Positions 7,273 to 14,622 are shown, numbered from the stretch's first letter. The stretch is 16,834 bases of DNA from JAMXLO01 sp035511435 (GCA_035511435.1 DATKFJ010000330.1:1-16834), one strand, 5' to 3'. Made by a program: numbers and translations. The notes: generated from the sequence alone by a model not told the origin.

Positions 7273-7635
7273 CTAGTAGCCCGGCGGAGGCGGGTAATAG
7301 GCAGCCGGCGGCGCGTAGTAGCCCGGCGGAGGCGGGTAATAGCCCGGATAGGGGTAGTAGGGATAGGGATAGGGATAATATCCCGGGTAGACGCCCGGCC
7401 CGATGAATACGCGAGGGCCGAAGAAACCACCACGGAACGCGAAGCCAGGACGGAATCCGAAGCCAGGATGGAATCCGAAGCCACCATGGAAACCGCCGCC
7501 GTGGAAGCCGCCACCGTGGAAGCCACCTCCACCACCGTGGAAGCCGCCACCACCGCCGCCATGCCCAGCAGCGGCCGGTGCTGCCAGAAGGCCGATCAAC
7601 GCCAGGGAGCACAGAGAGACTCGGAAGGGGGACAT
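7273..7635 (-). CDS. Secreted Gly/His-rich, Tyr/Pro-repeat protein of unknown function
   Basis: 120 residues. A clear Sec-type signal peptide (MSPFRVSLCSLALIGLLAAPAAAG) is followed by GGGGF-H-GGG repeats, then PGFGF/RPGFAF aromatic-glycine text, then PYPYPYYPYP and two copies of a YYPPPPGYYAPPAA-like unit. The last unit is encoded by a 27-bp exact direct repeat (7274-7300 and 7316-7342). Such small low-complexity envelope proteins are common in alphaproteobacteria; His-rich stretches could bind metal, but no function is established. The start is supported by GAGGAG (7644-7649) 8 nt upstream. The TAG stop at 7273-7275 sits where the preceding repeat copy has a Tyr codon, so the protein may be a truncated version of a longer one. 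It is alone on this strand between the terminator and an insertion-sequence remnant. Confidence 0.75.
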   Translation of the reverse strand: MSPFRVSLCSLALIGLLAAPAAAGHGGGGGGFHGGGGGFHGGGFHGGGFHGGFGFHPGFGFRPGFAFRGGFFGPRVFIGPGVYPGYYPYPYPYYPYPGYYPPPPGYYAPPAAYYPPPPGY

Positions 7636-7649
7636 GCCAACTACTCCTC

Positions 7650-7830
7650 GTTAGCTCGATACGAGAATATGGGGACTAATTCCCGCTTGCGGAGACCAGC
7701 AAGGCCGCGCGGATATCCCGGAAGCGCAGTTCAGGCTTTACCTCCCCACGTGGCATGTTGACCCCCATCAGCGCGGTTCTGCCACGACACTGATCGGCGC
7801 GACGTCCGGATCACCCAACGCGTCAGCGGA
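7650..7830. other. Insertion-sequence debris, no intact gene
   Basis: No intact gene. On the minus strand a short frame ending near 7731 (SWQNRADGG...) and the string GGGGGTCAACATGCC (rc of about 7755-7769) resemble the end of an istB gene and the GGTCAA-type terminal repeats of IS21 elements. This would be consistent with the istB fragment next door, but the match is short and from memory. Confidence 0.3.
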
Positions 7831-8037
7831 TTAGTTCAATCCACAGGTCAGACGGCTGAGATAATCGGCAAGCTGTCCCTGGAGCCCCGCCCGCCCCTCG
7901 ACCTCGAGCAGGTTGCCCAGATCCACGGGGTCGGAAAAGCGGCCGTGAAACCCGGCGCGTATACAAATTCGCGCGATCGCGATGGCGATGTGCGTCTTGC
8001 CCGGTGCCGGACGAAGCAAAACATACTGCCGGTTATC
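7831..8037 (-). pseudogene. istB: Remnant of IS21-family helper ATPase istB
   Basis: About 69 codons align by eye with the AAA+ core of IstB, the ATP-dependent helper of IS21 transposases. RQYVLLRPAPGKTHIAIAIAR matches the strand and Walker A of IstB (usual form VLLGPPGTGKTHLA), but one residue is missing and the first Gly is Arg. The following FHGRFSDPVDLGNLLEVEGRAGLQGQLADYLSRL corresponds to the VDLVNxLExExxxGxxGxxAxxL segment. The sequence then ends TCGLN-stop where Walker B (VILDELGYLP) should begin. Both the N-terminal domain and the C-terminal half are gone, and no istA transposase is present in the window. It is a dead scrap that marks an old insertion or deletion beside the MFS gene. 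Confidence 0.72.
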
Positions 8038-8136
8038 AGGCGACCGAGGGGCGGATTTCCTATCGGTTCCATCCTCGGCACGGTCTGAGCGTTTCGATAG
8101 AGGGTCGCAACTGCCACCAGGGGTATCACGAGTCGT

Positions 8137-9495
8137 TCACAACGACGGCAGGAATCCGGCTGCGCGCCCGCCCCTACCCCCCTCGATCGCCGACACCTCG
8201 GGGTTCAGCCAAAAAGCCCAGACCCCCGCACCGAAGACAAGCAACACCGCCGCGATGATGAACGGCGCCTGCCACGAACCGTAATGGACGAGAACCCCGA
8301 AGACGATTGGTGACAACGCGCCGCCGATATTCCCCGCCATGTTCATCGCAGCCGACACAGTCCCGGAATATCTACCGCCGATATGCATCGCCACAGCCCA
8401 GTGCGGGGCGATCGCGCACTCGAGAAAGAAGAAGGCCGCCGTCAGGCACCCGACAGCGGTATAGGCGTTGTCGACCAGCGCGGCCGGCACAATGCACGCC
8501 ACGCAGCCCAGAAGGCCCACAACAGCAACCAGGCGATGCGCGAGTTTGACGCTTCCGGTCCTCGCCAGCAGCCAGTCGACGGCGAGGCCGCCCAGTGTGT
8601 CGCCGACGACACCGGCCCAGAATGGCAGCGAGGCAAAAATCCCGACCTTGAGCAGCGTGAAGTGGCGATACTCCACCAGATACGACGGCATCCAGCTCAG
8701 GAAGATGAAGCCACAATAGCCGCTGGTGAAATAGGCGCACATGAGTGCCCACATGCTGGATGACCGGAACAAGGTTCCCCATGGCAGGATCTGCATGCGC
8801 TCGATCCGGGGCGGCATGATGTTCCCCTGTTCGTCGACACCCCGGATGTAAGCCAGTTCGGCGTGGCTGACGGAGGCCTGCTCCTCGGGCATGTCGCGGT
8901 AGGTTCGGTACCACAGCACTGCCCAGAGGATGCCGATCGCGGCGCAGATGTAGAACACCCACCGCCAGCCGAGTGTCACGACGATCGCGACGACGATGGG
9001 GGGTGAGATGGCGGCGCCGAGCCGGCTCGCACTGTGAGACACGCCCTGCACGCGTCCACGCTCCCGCGGCGGAAACCAAAGCTGCATGGCGCGGGTCGCC
9101 ACCGGAAACGCGCCCGCCTCGCCGATGCCGAAGAGGAACCGTATGGCCGCGAACGATGCGACACCGCTGGCCGCGGCGGTAAGGGCCGTCATGACGGACC
9201 AGTAACCGACGATGCAGGTCAACATGCGCCGGGGCCCGAACCGGTCGCCCAACCAGCCGCCGGGAATTTGGAACAGCGCGTAACTCCAGACGAAGGCGCT
9301 AAAGATAAAGCCCATCTCGATCTTGCCGATGTCGAATTCCTTGGCGATGACCGGGGCAACGGTGGAGATGTTTGCTCGATCGAGATACGTCACGAGATAC
9401 ATCAGGCTGATCAGGAACAGCACGAACCAACGCTTCGTGCCGGTACGCTTCGCTTCGGCAGTCACGGAATTTTTTCCCTGGCTTTGGGCCGGCAT
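8137..9495 (-). CDS. MFS transporter, anion:cation symporter (ACS) type
   Basis: 452-residue major facilitator with about 12 hydrophobic segments. TM1 ends in YLDRANIS (37-44), a hallmark of the ACS family (phthalate, hexuronate, glucarate, tartrate carriers). Motif A is GGWLGDRFGPRRM (79-91), and FGIGEAGAFP (122-131) is also typical. The central loop (about 205-245) is polar, and a second 6-TM half follows. Such carriers import organic anions by proton symport. The start at 9495 has GTGAGG about 9 nt upstream. The C-terminal tail (GGRGGRAAGFLPSL) is not typical and runs towards the IS21 remnant, so the last residues may have been replaced by a deletion or insertion junction. It is the distal gene of the esterase-hydrolase set, 267 bp after the esterase, so it may have its own promoter in that gap. 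Confidence 0.86.
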   Translation of the reverse strand: MPAQSQGKNSVTAEAKRTGTKRWFVLFLISLMYLVTYLDRANISTVAPVIAKEFDIGKIEMGFIFSAFVWSYALFQIPGGWLGDRFGPRRMLTCIVGYWSVMTALTAAASGVASFAAIRFLFGIGEAGAFPVATRAMQLWFPPRERGRVQGVSHSASRLGAAISPPIVVAIVVTLGWRWVFYICAAIGILWAVLWYRTYRDMPEEQASVSHAELAYIRGVDEQGNIMPPRIERMQILPWGTLFRSSSMWALMCAYFTSGYCGFIFLSWMPSYLVEYRHFTLLKVGIFASLPFWAGVVGDTLGGLAVDWLLARTGSVKLAHRLVAVVGLLGCVACIVPAALVDNAYTAVGCLTAAFFFLECAIAPHWAVAMHIGGRYSGTVSAAMNMAGNIGGALSPIVFGVLVHYGSWQAPFIIAAVLLVFGAGVWAFWLNPEVSAIEGGRGGRAAGFLPSL

Positions 9496-9762
9496 CCGCC
9501 AGCCTCACTTCGAATGTCCGGTGACGATGGATCGGGCTGGTTCCGCAGGCAACGGCGGCGAGGATGCTGGCAGGAATCGCGCAGACCAGGCCGGGATCGC
9601 TTGATGGCTCGTCTTTTCAGATCGCGTCGAAATTGCTGCGCCGCAGGCGATGCAACCTGCACGCCTGGACCGGTGTTTCGAAGGCAACGCTTTGGGTCAG
9701 ACTCTGCCATTTGACCATGCAGACCTGAAGGTCCCCCGCGGCGTACAAATCGCTAGAAACAG

Positions 9763-10647
9763 TCAGTCGGTCGCGGCCCGGATGAACGATCCTGCCGTGG
9801 CGATCGCGCGGCGCCCGTCTGTGAGTTGCTGGTAGAACAGCGGCCACGCATGGATCATGTCCGGCCATACCTCCAGCGTGACTCGAATGTCCGCCAAGCC
9901 GGCTCGCTCGGCAATCTGGATTGAATCGTTGAACAGGGTCTCGGCGGTGCCGACCTGAATGAGCAGCGGCGGCAGACCCTTGAGGTTGGCATGCAGCGGG
10001 GCGGCGAGAGGGGTTCTCGGCGCGGTTCCGCCGAGATACCACTCGGCCAGTTCCAGGATGTATTCCCGGCTGATCATGGGATCGATTGCCGCCTTGCTGG
10101 CGTAACTCTCGCCGCGCGCTTCCATGTCGACCCAGGGCGAGATGCACCAGCCGCACGCCGGCAATGGCAGGCCACCGTCCCGTAGAGCAACCATTACGGC
10201 GAGGGTCAGTCCGCCGCCGGCGCTATCGCCGCCGATAGCTATCCGGCCAGGCTGCACATCCTGCGCAAGCAACCAGCGATAGGCTTGTAGCGCATCATCG
10301 AGCGCCGCCGGAAACGGATGCTCCGGCGTGCGCCGGTAGTCGATCGCAAGCGTCCGCGCCTGCGCCGCCCGGCCGGTCTCTGTCACCATCGCGCGGTGGC
10401 TGACAATCGATCCGACCGAGAAACCACCGCCGTGGAGGTAGAGCAGGACGCGCGAGGCATCCGCGCCAGGCGCGACGCTCCATTCCGCTGGCACGCCGTC
10501 GGCGCTCACCGATTCGAGGCGGATATCCTCGGCCGTCCTGTAAGCGGCGCCAAGCGCGTCGAGCCGATCGCGGCGCTCCGCGACACTGGTTGGACGCGGA
10601 CGCGACGCCAGCAGCGCCCGTAAAGCGGCGATCTCGTGCTCGCTCAT
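9763..10647 (-). CDS. Alpha/beta hydrolase, hormone-sensitive-lipase (HSL) family esterase
   Basis: 294-residue esterase of the bacterial HSL family (family IV). The oxyanion-hole motif HGGGF is at 72-76, the nucleophile elbow GDSAGGG at 140-146 (Ser142), the acidic residue probably Glu236 in VGTAETLFNDS, and His266 in DMIHAWP. YRRTPEHPFPAALDD (104-118) is also diagnostic. It would hydrolyse short-chain acyl esters in the cytosol; there is no signal peptide. The start MSEHEIAAL at 10647 follows GGAGTGAG and is preferred over an ATG 17 codons upstream. It sits between the DUF1097 remnant and the MFS transporter in the LysR-linked group, matching a role in cleaving an imported ester. Confidence 0.88.
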   Translation of the reverse strand: MSEHEIAALRALLASRPRPTSVAERRDRLDALGAAYRTAEDIRLESVSADGVPAEWSVAPGADASRVLLYLHGGGFSVGSIVSHRAMVTETGRAAQARTLAIDYRRTPEHPFPAALDDALQAYRWLLAQDVQPGRIAIGGDSAGGGLTLAVMVALRDGGLPLPACGWCISPWVDMEARGESYASKAAIDPMISREYILELAEWYLGGTAPRTPLAAPLHANLKGLPPLLIQVGTAETLFNDSIQIAERAGLADIRVTLEVWPDMIHAWPLFYQQLTDGRRAIATAGSFIRAATD

Positions 10648-10711
10648 TGTCTCACTCCGCCCCGATCTGCGATAGACGAGTCGGTGGGGAACCACCAACA
10701 GTGTACGTCAT

Positions 10712-10726
10712 GATATCTTTCATATC
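10712..10726. promoter_or_regulatory. Small AT-rich dyad upstream of the esterase gene
   Basis: GATAT (10712-10716) and ATATC (10722-10726) form a 5-bp inverted repeat with a 5-nt spacer. It lies in an AT-rich patch of an otherwise GC-rich gap, 65 bp upstream of the esterase start. It could be an operator or promoter element. Weak evidence; position and composition are the only support. Confidence 0.25.
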
Positions 10727-10741
10727 GATGGTCGTGTGACA

Positions 10742-10760
10742 GGGGCGCTATGTGCGCCCC
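10742..10760 (-). terminator. GC-rich hairpin after the DUF1097 remnant, no T-tract
   Basis: GGGGCGC (10742-10748), five-base loop, GCGCCCC (10754-10760): a perfect 7-bp stem directly downstream of the DUF1097-like frame on the minus strand. No T-run follows on either strand. It could weaken read-through into the esterase gene or simply be mRNA structure. Confidence 0.35.
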
Positions 10761-10770
10761 CGGTCCAACC

Positions 10771-11016
10771 TTATCGCGATAGGCGGGCCTGCTGTGGCGC
10801 AGTACTGCTGTGGCGCAGTACTGTGCCGATCGCCGATAAGCAGCTTCGCCAGCCATCCGTGTGTAACACCGAGCGCGGTCCCGAGTGATCGTAGCTGGCC
10901 CATCCGATGAATGAAGCCCACACGAAAAGCCCGGGTAGCTGCGAGAACGCGAGGACAGCCATTGCAGAGACGATCCCGGCCGCCGTTGCGGCCGCGGTCA
11001 GCGGCGAAAGATTCAT
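10771..11016 (-). pseudogene. Truncated, frameshifted DUF1097-like small membrane protein
   Basis: The ATG at 11016 overlaps the stop of the upstream hydrolase as ATGA, a coupled arrangement typical of a functional operon. The first ~46 residues (MNLSPLTAAATAAG... LPGLFVWASFIGWASYDHSG) form two hydrophobic helices and resemble DUF1097 membrane proteins. From there the DUF1097-like text continues only in the neighbouring frame (SLGTALGVTHGWLAKLLIGD), implying a net loss of 3n+1 nt. A 16-bp tandem duplication (10792-10823) then moves reading back to the first frame, ending LSR-stop at 10771. The open frame is 81 residues against roughly 150-170 for the family, so the C-terminal half is missing. 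The DUF1097 assignment is from memory and moderate; the frame change and duplication are directly visible. Confidence 0.55.
10792..10823. repeat. Perfect 16-bp tandem duplication
   Basis: CTGTGGCGCAGTACTG occurs twice back to back (10792-10807 and 10808-10823), with CTG preceding the first copy. The length is not a multiple of three, so it shifts the frame of the DUF1097-like sequence in which it lies. It has the form of a replication-slippage event. Confidence 0.97.
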
Positions 11017-12176
11017 TTTGCGCTTCCGGCCAGCACACGTTGCTCCATGCCGGGATGGAATTTTGCCAGCCAGCGGATCATCTCGTCGCGCGCGAGCGCC
11101 GAGTTGCCGACCTGGCAGTGCTGTTCGGCGCCTTCGCGTGCGGTGAAGATGCGTGCGGTGACCGATCGCGCACATGTCAGCTCGCGCATGATGCGATAGA
11201 CCCAGTCGGTATCGAACAGGTGGTCGTCTTCGCCTTCAGTGAGCAATACATCCTGCGTGATATTCGGCAGTACACCCTGCAAGTCGTGCTTCGACAATTC
11301 AACAAGGCAGTCGAACGCCGTCTCCGTCCGGGTGATATGCATGCCCTGCGTGATGGCCCAGCTGAAGTTGGTGCTCAATCGGCGCTGTTCGGCGACGATG
11401 CTTTCCACGCCCTCGCGGTCCTTGACGCGGAACAGGGACATCACCGCGCGGTCCCGGCCGGGGGACATCTGCCGCAGCGCCATGTCCAAACCCCAGTAGG
11501 TGGCCGGCAGCGAGACGACATGCTGAATTCTTGGTTCGAAGGCGGCCGCGCGCAACGCGAGATAGCCGCCGCAGGACGCACCGAGCCAGTCCACTGCACT
11601 GAGATGGAAGTAATCAAGCAAAGCTTTTGCCGGCCGTTCCCATGCGTGAGTGAAGCGCAACCCCTGCCGGATTGCCCCACCCTGTCCGGGCCCGTCGAAG
11701 CCAATAACGGTATAGCCGATTTCCGTCAGCGGCTGGAGAAACGGGTAGAACTCCTCGACGAATGAATCGTAGCCGCCATTGAAGACAAACGTCGCCAGCT
11801 CCGCCCCGACGGCACGCAAACGAAAGCCCGGCAAATAACCGGTTTCAAAGGGGACCTTGAAGCGTTCGTAATTGGCATGCCCTTCCATACCCTTCGCGAA
11901 CGTGCGGGCGAAGTCGTCGTACAGACTGTTGCGTAAATCTCCGGCAGGCAGATAGAACTCCGCCTGGTGGTAGTACGTCGCGGCATCGAGCCAACGACCC
12001 TCTGTTTCCGACCGCCTGGCAAGGTCCAGCCAGGCGCTGTGCCACGTATCGAAATCGACGATTTTTGCCGCAAGGGCCCTCGCCACTTCGATCCGTGCGG
12101 TCGCACCGCCATCAAGCAGCGGGCGGTTGAGCGTATAGTTCATGCCGAGGTCTTTGAGAATGTTAAAGTAGGCCAT
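11013..12176 (-). CDS. Alpha/beta hydrolase, 2,6-dihydropseudooxynicotine-hydrolase/FrsA-like
   Basis: 387-residue alpha/beta hydrolase with a helical N-terminal cap (about 1-125) before the catalytic core. FNGGYDSF (132-139) and GFDGPGQGG (159-167) precede the nucleophile elbow GASCGG (199-204, Ser201). GEDDHLFD (315-322) offers the acid and EGAEQHCQVGN (348-358) the His (353). The cap plus GPGQG pattern resembles 2,6-dihydropseudooxynicotine hydrolase (a C-C hydrolase of nicotine breakdown) and FrsA/DUF1100-type enzymes, so C-C or ester/amide hydrolysis is plausible; the exact substrate is unknown. The start is strongly supported by GGAGGA six bases upstream. It is first in the minus-strand group, divergent from the LysR gene across a 231-bp region holding a LysR-type dyad, and its stop overlaps the DUF1097-like start. 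Confidence 0.82.
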   Translation of the reverse strand: MAYFNILKDLGMNYTLNRPLLDGGATARIEVARALAAKIVDFDTWHSAWLDLARRSETEGRWLDAATYYHQAEFYLPAGDLRNSLYDDFARTFAKGMEGHANYERFKVPFETGYLPGFRLRAVGAELATFVFNGGYDSFVEEFYPFLQPLTEIGYTVIGFDGPGQGGAIRQGLRFTHAWERPAKALLDYFHLSAVDWLGASCGGYLALRAAAFEPRIQHVVSLPATYWGLDMALRQMSPGRDRAVMSLFRVKDREGVESIVAEQRRLSTNFSWAITQGMHITRTETAFDCLVELSKHDLQGVLPNITQDVLLTEGEDDHLFDTDWVYRIMRELTCARSVTARIFTAREGAEQHCQVGNSALARDEMIRWLAKFHPGMEQRVLAGSAK

Positions 12177-12328
12177 CGAGTTCCTCCGGTTTGCCGATCA
12201 CGCTGTTGTTCGACCGGGCGGAAGCGCGGCTTGCGCCAGCGATTGATGCAAGTGCGAAGACGCCTGGTCGGGTCGCGCGGAAGATTGACCGGTTGGACCG
12301 GGACTGCCATATCAATTGCAGCAAGGTC

Positions 12329-12349
12329 GTGTTGCCGGAATTGCAACAC
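12329..12349. promoter_or_regulatory. Perfect dyad with T-N11-A core, candidate LysR operator
   Basis: GTGTTGC (12329-12335), seven-base spacer, GCAACAC (12343-12349). The arms are exact reverse complements, and the inner TGC-N7-GCA gives the classic LysR-type T-N11-A spacing. It lies 59 bp upstream of the LysR start and 153 bp upstream of the divergent hydrolase start, the usual place for an autoregulatory and activator site. A second small dyad, TTGC-A-GCAA (12316-12324), and a looser one, CTTGC-N13-GCAAG (12230-12252), share the TTGC/GCAA half-sites. Confidence 0.75.
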
Positions 12350-12407
12350 CTTCGGCGGCCGTGCCTGGCCAGGGTTGCGGCCGGCAATTCACCAGGGTGG
12401 CAGTGGC

Positions 12408-13331
12408 ATGGACTTTACCGCCTTGCGCTACTTTTGTGAGACCGCCAATTCGCGCTCTATCAGGGCTGCATCAGAACGGCTGCATGTCTCCCCGTCCGCA
12501 ATCAGTCGCCAGATTGCGAAACTGGAGCATGAGCTGCGGGCACCGATATTCGATCGTCGGGCCCAGGGAATGGCGCTGACACCCGCGGGAGAGATCCTGC
12601 AGGCCAAGGTCGAAGGGATGATGCGCGAGTTCGACCGCATAAAGTCCCATGTCGCGGCGCTGCGCGACCTGCAGGCCGGAACGGTCGATATCTATGGGTT
12701 CCAGGCCGCGGCGGGCAGCATCGTTGCCCCAGTCCTGAATGAGTTGCATCTACGGTACCCGAATATCCTGTTCAACTTCATGGCGAGCAGTACAGACGAG
12801 ACGATTGCGGCCTTGACCGATGGAACCGCGGAAATCGGTTTGGTCCTCAATCCGCCGATGCGCGATACGATCCAGAATATCGAGATCTATCGTGATCACG
12901 TCGTAATGGTGTCTGGCTCGGAGCATCCTCTTGCCGGACGTGCTACCGTGACGCTGAGCGAAGTCGCCGAATATCCGATAGTGTTGGCAGTGCCAAGTTT
13001 TGGTTTGCGGCAGCAGGTCGAACGTGCGTTCGATCTTCATGGAATCCGTCCGAATGCCTTTTGCGTGACCAACTTGGTGAGCCTGATGAAGGACCTCGCG
13101 AGTTTTGGCGACCAATGCACATTATTGCCGCGATCTGCGGTGTTGCCGGAGGTCGCAGCAGGCAACCTTGTCATCGTGCCGGTGCGCGAGCTCGCCCGGG
13201 ACGCGATGGTGTTCTGCGTTTGCGTGCTTAAAGGCCGCGTACTCTCTCCGGCGGCCAAAGTTTTTGTCGATGCAATCATGACATATTGTAGTCGCCTTGG
13301 AGTTGAGCCTGAGTCACTGATCAAACGATGA
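12408..13331 (+). CDS. LysR-family transcriptional regulator
   Basis: 307-residue LTTR. Residues 1-60 are the winged HTH: MDFTALRYFCETAN, then SIRAASERLHVSPSAISRQIAKLEHEL, and FDRRAQGMALTPAGE. The rest is a two-subdomain periplasmic-binding-protein-like effector domain (about 90-295), with EIGLVLNPP at the sub-domain crossing. ATG 12408 is the natural LTTR start; the upstream 147 open codons overlap the divergent hydrolase and its promoter. The ribosome site is weak (AGGGTGG). It is transcribed away from the hydrolase/DUF1097/esterase/MFS group and very probably controls it together with its own gene through the dyad at 12329-12349. The inducer is likely the substrate or product of those hydrolases, which is inference. 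Confidence 0.93.
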   Translation: MDFTALRYFCETANSRSIRAASERLHVSPSAISRQIAKLEHELRAPIFDRRAQGMALTPAGEILQAKVEGMMREFDRIKSHVAALRDLQAGTVDIYGFQAAAGSIVAPVLNELHLRYPNILFNFMASSTDETIAALTDGTAEIGLVLNPPMRDTIQNIEIYRDHVVMVSGSEHPLAGRATVTLSEVAEYPIVLAVPSFGLRQQVERAFDLHGIRPNAFCVTNLVSLMKDLASFGDQCTLLPRSAVLPEVAAGNLVIVPVRELARDAMVFCVCVLKGRVLSPAAKVFVDAIMTYCSRLGVEPESLIKR

Positions 13332-13419
13332 ATCCACGGGTGGAACTACGGCCCCGCTTCGCCGTAGCCCGTCAGGCCGCCGTAGATGAGGCGCGGTTTG
13401 ACCGCGCGCAACCGTGGAT
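13332..13419. terminator. Nested stem-loops between convergent genes, probable bidirectional terminator
   Basis: An outer 8-bp pair, ATCCACGG (13332-13339) with CCGTGGAT (13412-13419), starts right at the LysR stop codon. It encloses two hairpins: CTACGGC/GCCGTAG (13346-13352, 13361-13367) and GCGCGGT-TTG-ACCGCGC (13391-13407). There are no T-runs. Its place between converging LysR and LLM genes fits transcription end or mRNA 3' protection on both strands. Confidence 0.5.
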
Positions 13420-13433
13420 AATCGATCCCGAGA

Positions 13434-14576
13434 CTACGTTCGATTGAACGCCGGCATCACGTCCCGGGCGAACCAGCGCAACTGTTCCTCGAACTCGCGC
13501 GGTGACAGCCCTTCGGCCCAGTGGATCATGTAATCCTCCAGCCCCGGATACTTCGCCTCGATCGACTTGATGCCGTCGATCACCTGCGAAGGTGGACCGC
13601 AGAACCATGCCTTCTGCGCCACGCCATCGCGCAACGACGGAATTTTCGCTGGCGCACCAGGTGTTCCCCACGTACGCCCTTGTTCGTCCGCATAGCGCAC
13701 GAAGCCGAATGGCGCGAACCACTTGTAGCGTTCGTCGTGCGCGGGCTCGACCTTGCGGATCGCCTCTTCCTGGCTGCCGGCGAGATACAGGCCGGTGCCC
13801 CAGATCATGTCCTGGCCAAGCTGCTTCTGCACGCCATGCTTCGCGCAGGCCGCCTGATAGGCGCGCACCACGTCATCCAGGATCTTCTCGCCGTTCAGCG
13901 TCACCATCGCCTTCAGGCCGTACTGCGCCATCATGTCGATGGTTTTGCCAGAGGCGACCGGCATCCAGACTTCCACCGGCAGGTGCTTCGGCCGCGGCAC
14001 CATGGTGATGTCGGTAAGTTTGTAGCCGCGATAGTCCACCGGCGGCGGCGCCTCGAAATACTTGCCCTTGAAGTGGAACCGTGGCTCGTTGAAGCAGGTC
14101 AGCAGCAGCCGCAACTGTTCCTCGAAGTATTCCCGGTTCTTGTCCGCATCGATCAGCGGCGCGCCGAAGCTTTCCACCTCACGCGTGTGGTAGCCGCGCC
14201 CGACACCCATGATGACCCGGCCGTTGGTGACGATGTCGGCCATCGCGTAGTCTTCCGCGAGCCGGATCGGATGCCACATCGGCAGCACGTTGAATGCGCA
14301 GCCGAATTTCAATCGTTTGGTCTGCGTGGCGAGCCACAAGCCAAGCTGCACCAGATTCGGCAGGCACTCGTAGCCTTCGTGCTGGAAATGGTGCTCGGCG
14401 GTCCACAGCGCGTAGTAGCCGAGATCGTCCATCACGCGAGCCATGTCGCGCGTGGTGAAGAACACCTCGCTGAGGCGTTCGTTCGGATAGCGCCGGTCAT
14501 TCGCCGGCGTACCGTTGATGCCGACATTGTCCAGGTCGATCTGGCCGACATAAAGGACGTGGAAGCGTTTGATCAT
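13434..14576 (-). CDS. LLM class flavin-dependent oxidoreductase
   Basis: 380-residue luciferase-like flavin oxidoreductase, distinct from the first one in this window. WTAEHHFQHEGY (58-69), the beta-strand LKFGCAFNVLPMWHP (89-103), RLAEDYAMADIVTNGR (105-120) and VIMGVGRGYHTREVESFG (121-138) are superfamily signatures. This pattern matches flavin monooxygenases that take FMNH2 from a partner reductase. The start at 14576 (MIKRFHVLYVG) is chosen because the barrel begins there. No strong ribosome site is visible (only GGGAA), and 26 more codons are open upstream without family resemblance. It is divergent from a TRAP substrate-binding protein with 161 bp between starts, suggesting the enzyme acts on the compound taken up by that transporter (inference). 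Confidence 0.87.
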   Translation of the reverse strand: MIKRFHVLYVGQIDLDNVGINGTPANDRRYPNERLSEVFFTTRDMARVMDDLGYYALWTAEHHFQHEGYECLPNLVQLGLWLATQTKRLKFGCAFNVLPMWHPIRLAEDYAMADIVTNGRVIMGVGRGYHTREVESFGAPLIDADKNREYFEEQLRLLLTCFNEPRFHFKGKYFEAPPPVDYRGYKLTDITMVPRPKHLPVEVWMPVASGKTIDMMAQYGLKAMVTLNGEKILDDVVRAYQAACAKHGVQKQLGQDMIWGTGLYLAGSQEEAIRKVEPAHDERYKWFAPFGFVRYADEQGRTWGTPGAPAKIPSLRDGVAQKAWFCGPPSQVIDGIKSIEAKYPGLEDYMIHWAEGLSPREFEEQLRWFARDVMPAFNRT

Positions 14577-14622
14577 GGCGTTCCCAACCCTGTTTCCGTA
14601 GGGCTGGATTATGCCAGCTTGA

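Noticed and set aside
7403..7761. Plus-strand Pro/Trp/Lys-rich and Glu/Ala/Thr-rich repeat frames
   Set aside because: These are complements of the Gly/His repeat coding on the minus strand, which has a signal peptide and a ribosome site.
7848..8129. 93-codon minus-strand frame overlapping the istB remnant (MIPLVAVATLYRN...)
   Set aside because: The IstB similarity is in the other frame; this one has no recognisable content.
9496..9762. Possible small gene between esterase and MFS genes
   Set aside because: The short minus-strand frames there (about 60-82 codons) have no ribosome site or recognisable motif and overlap each other in different frames.
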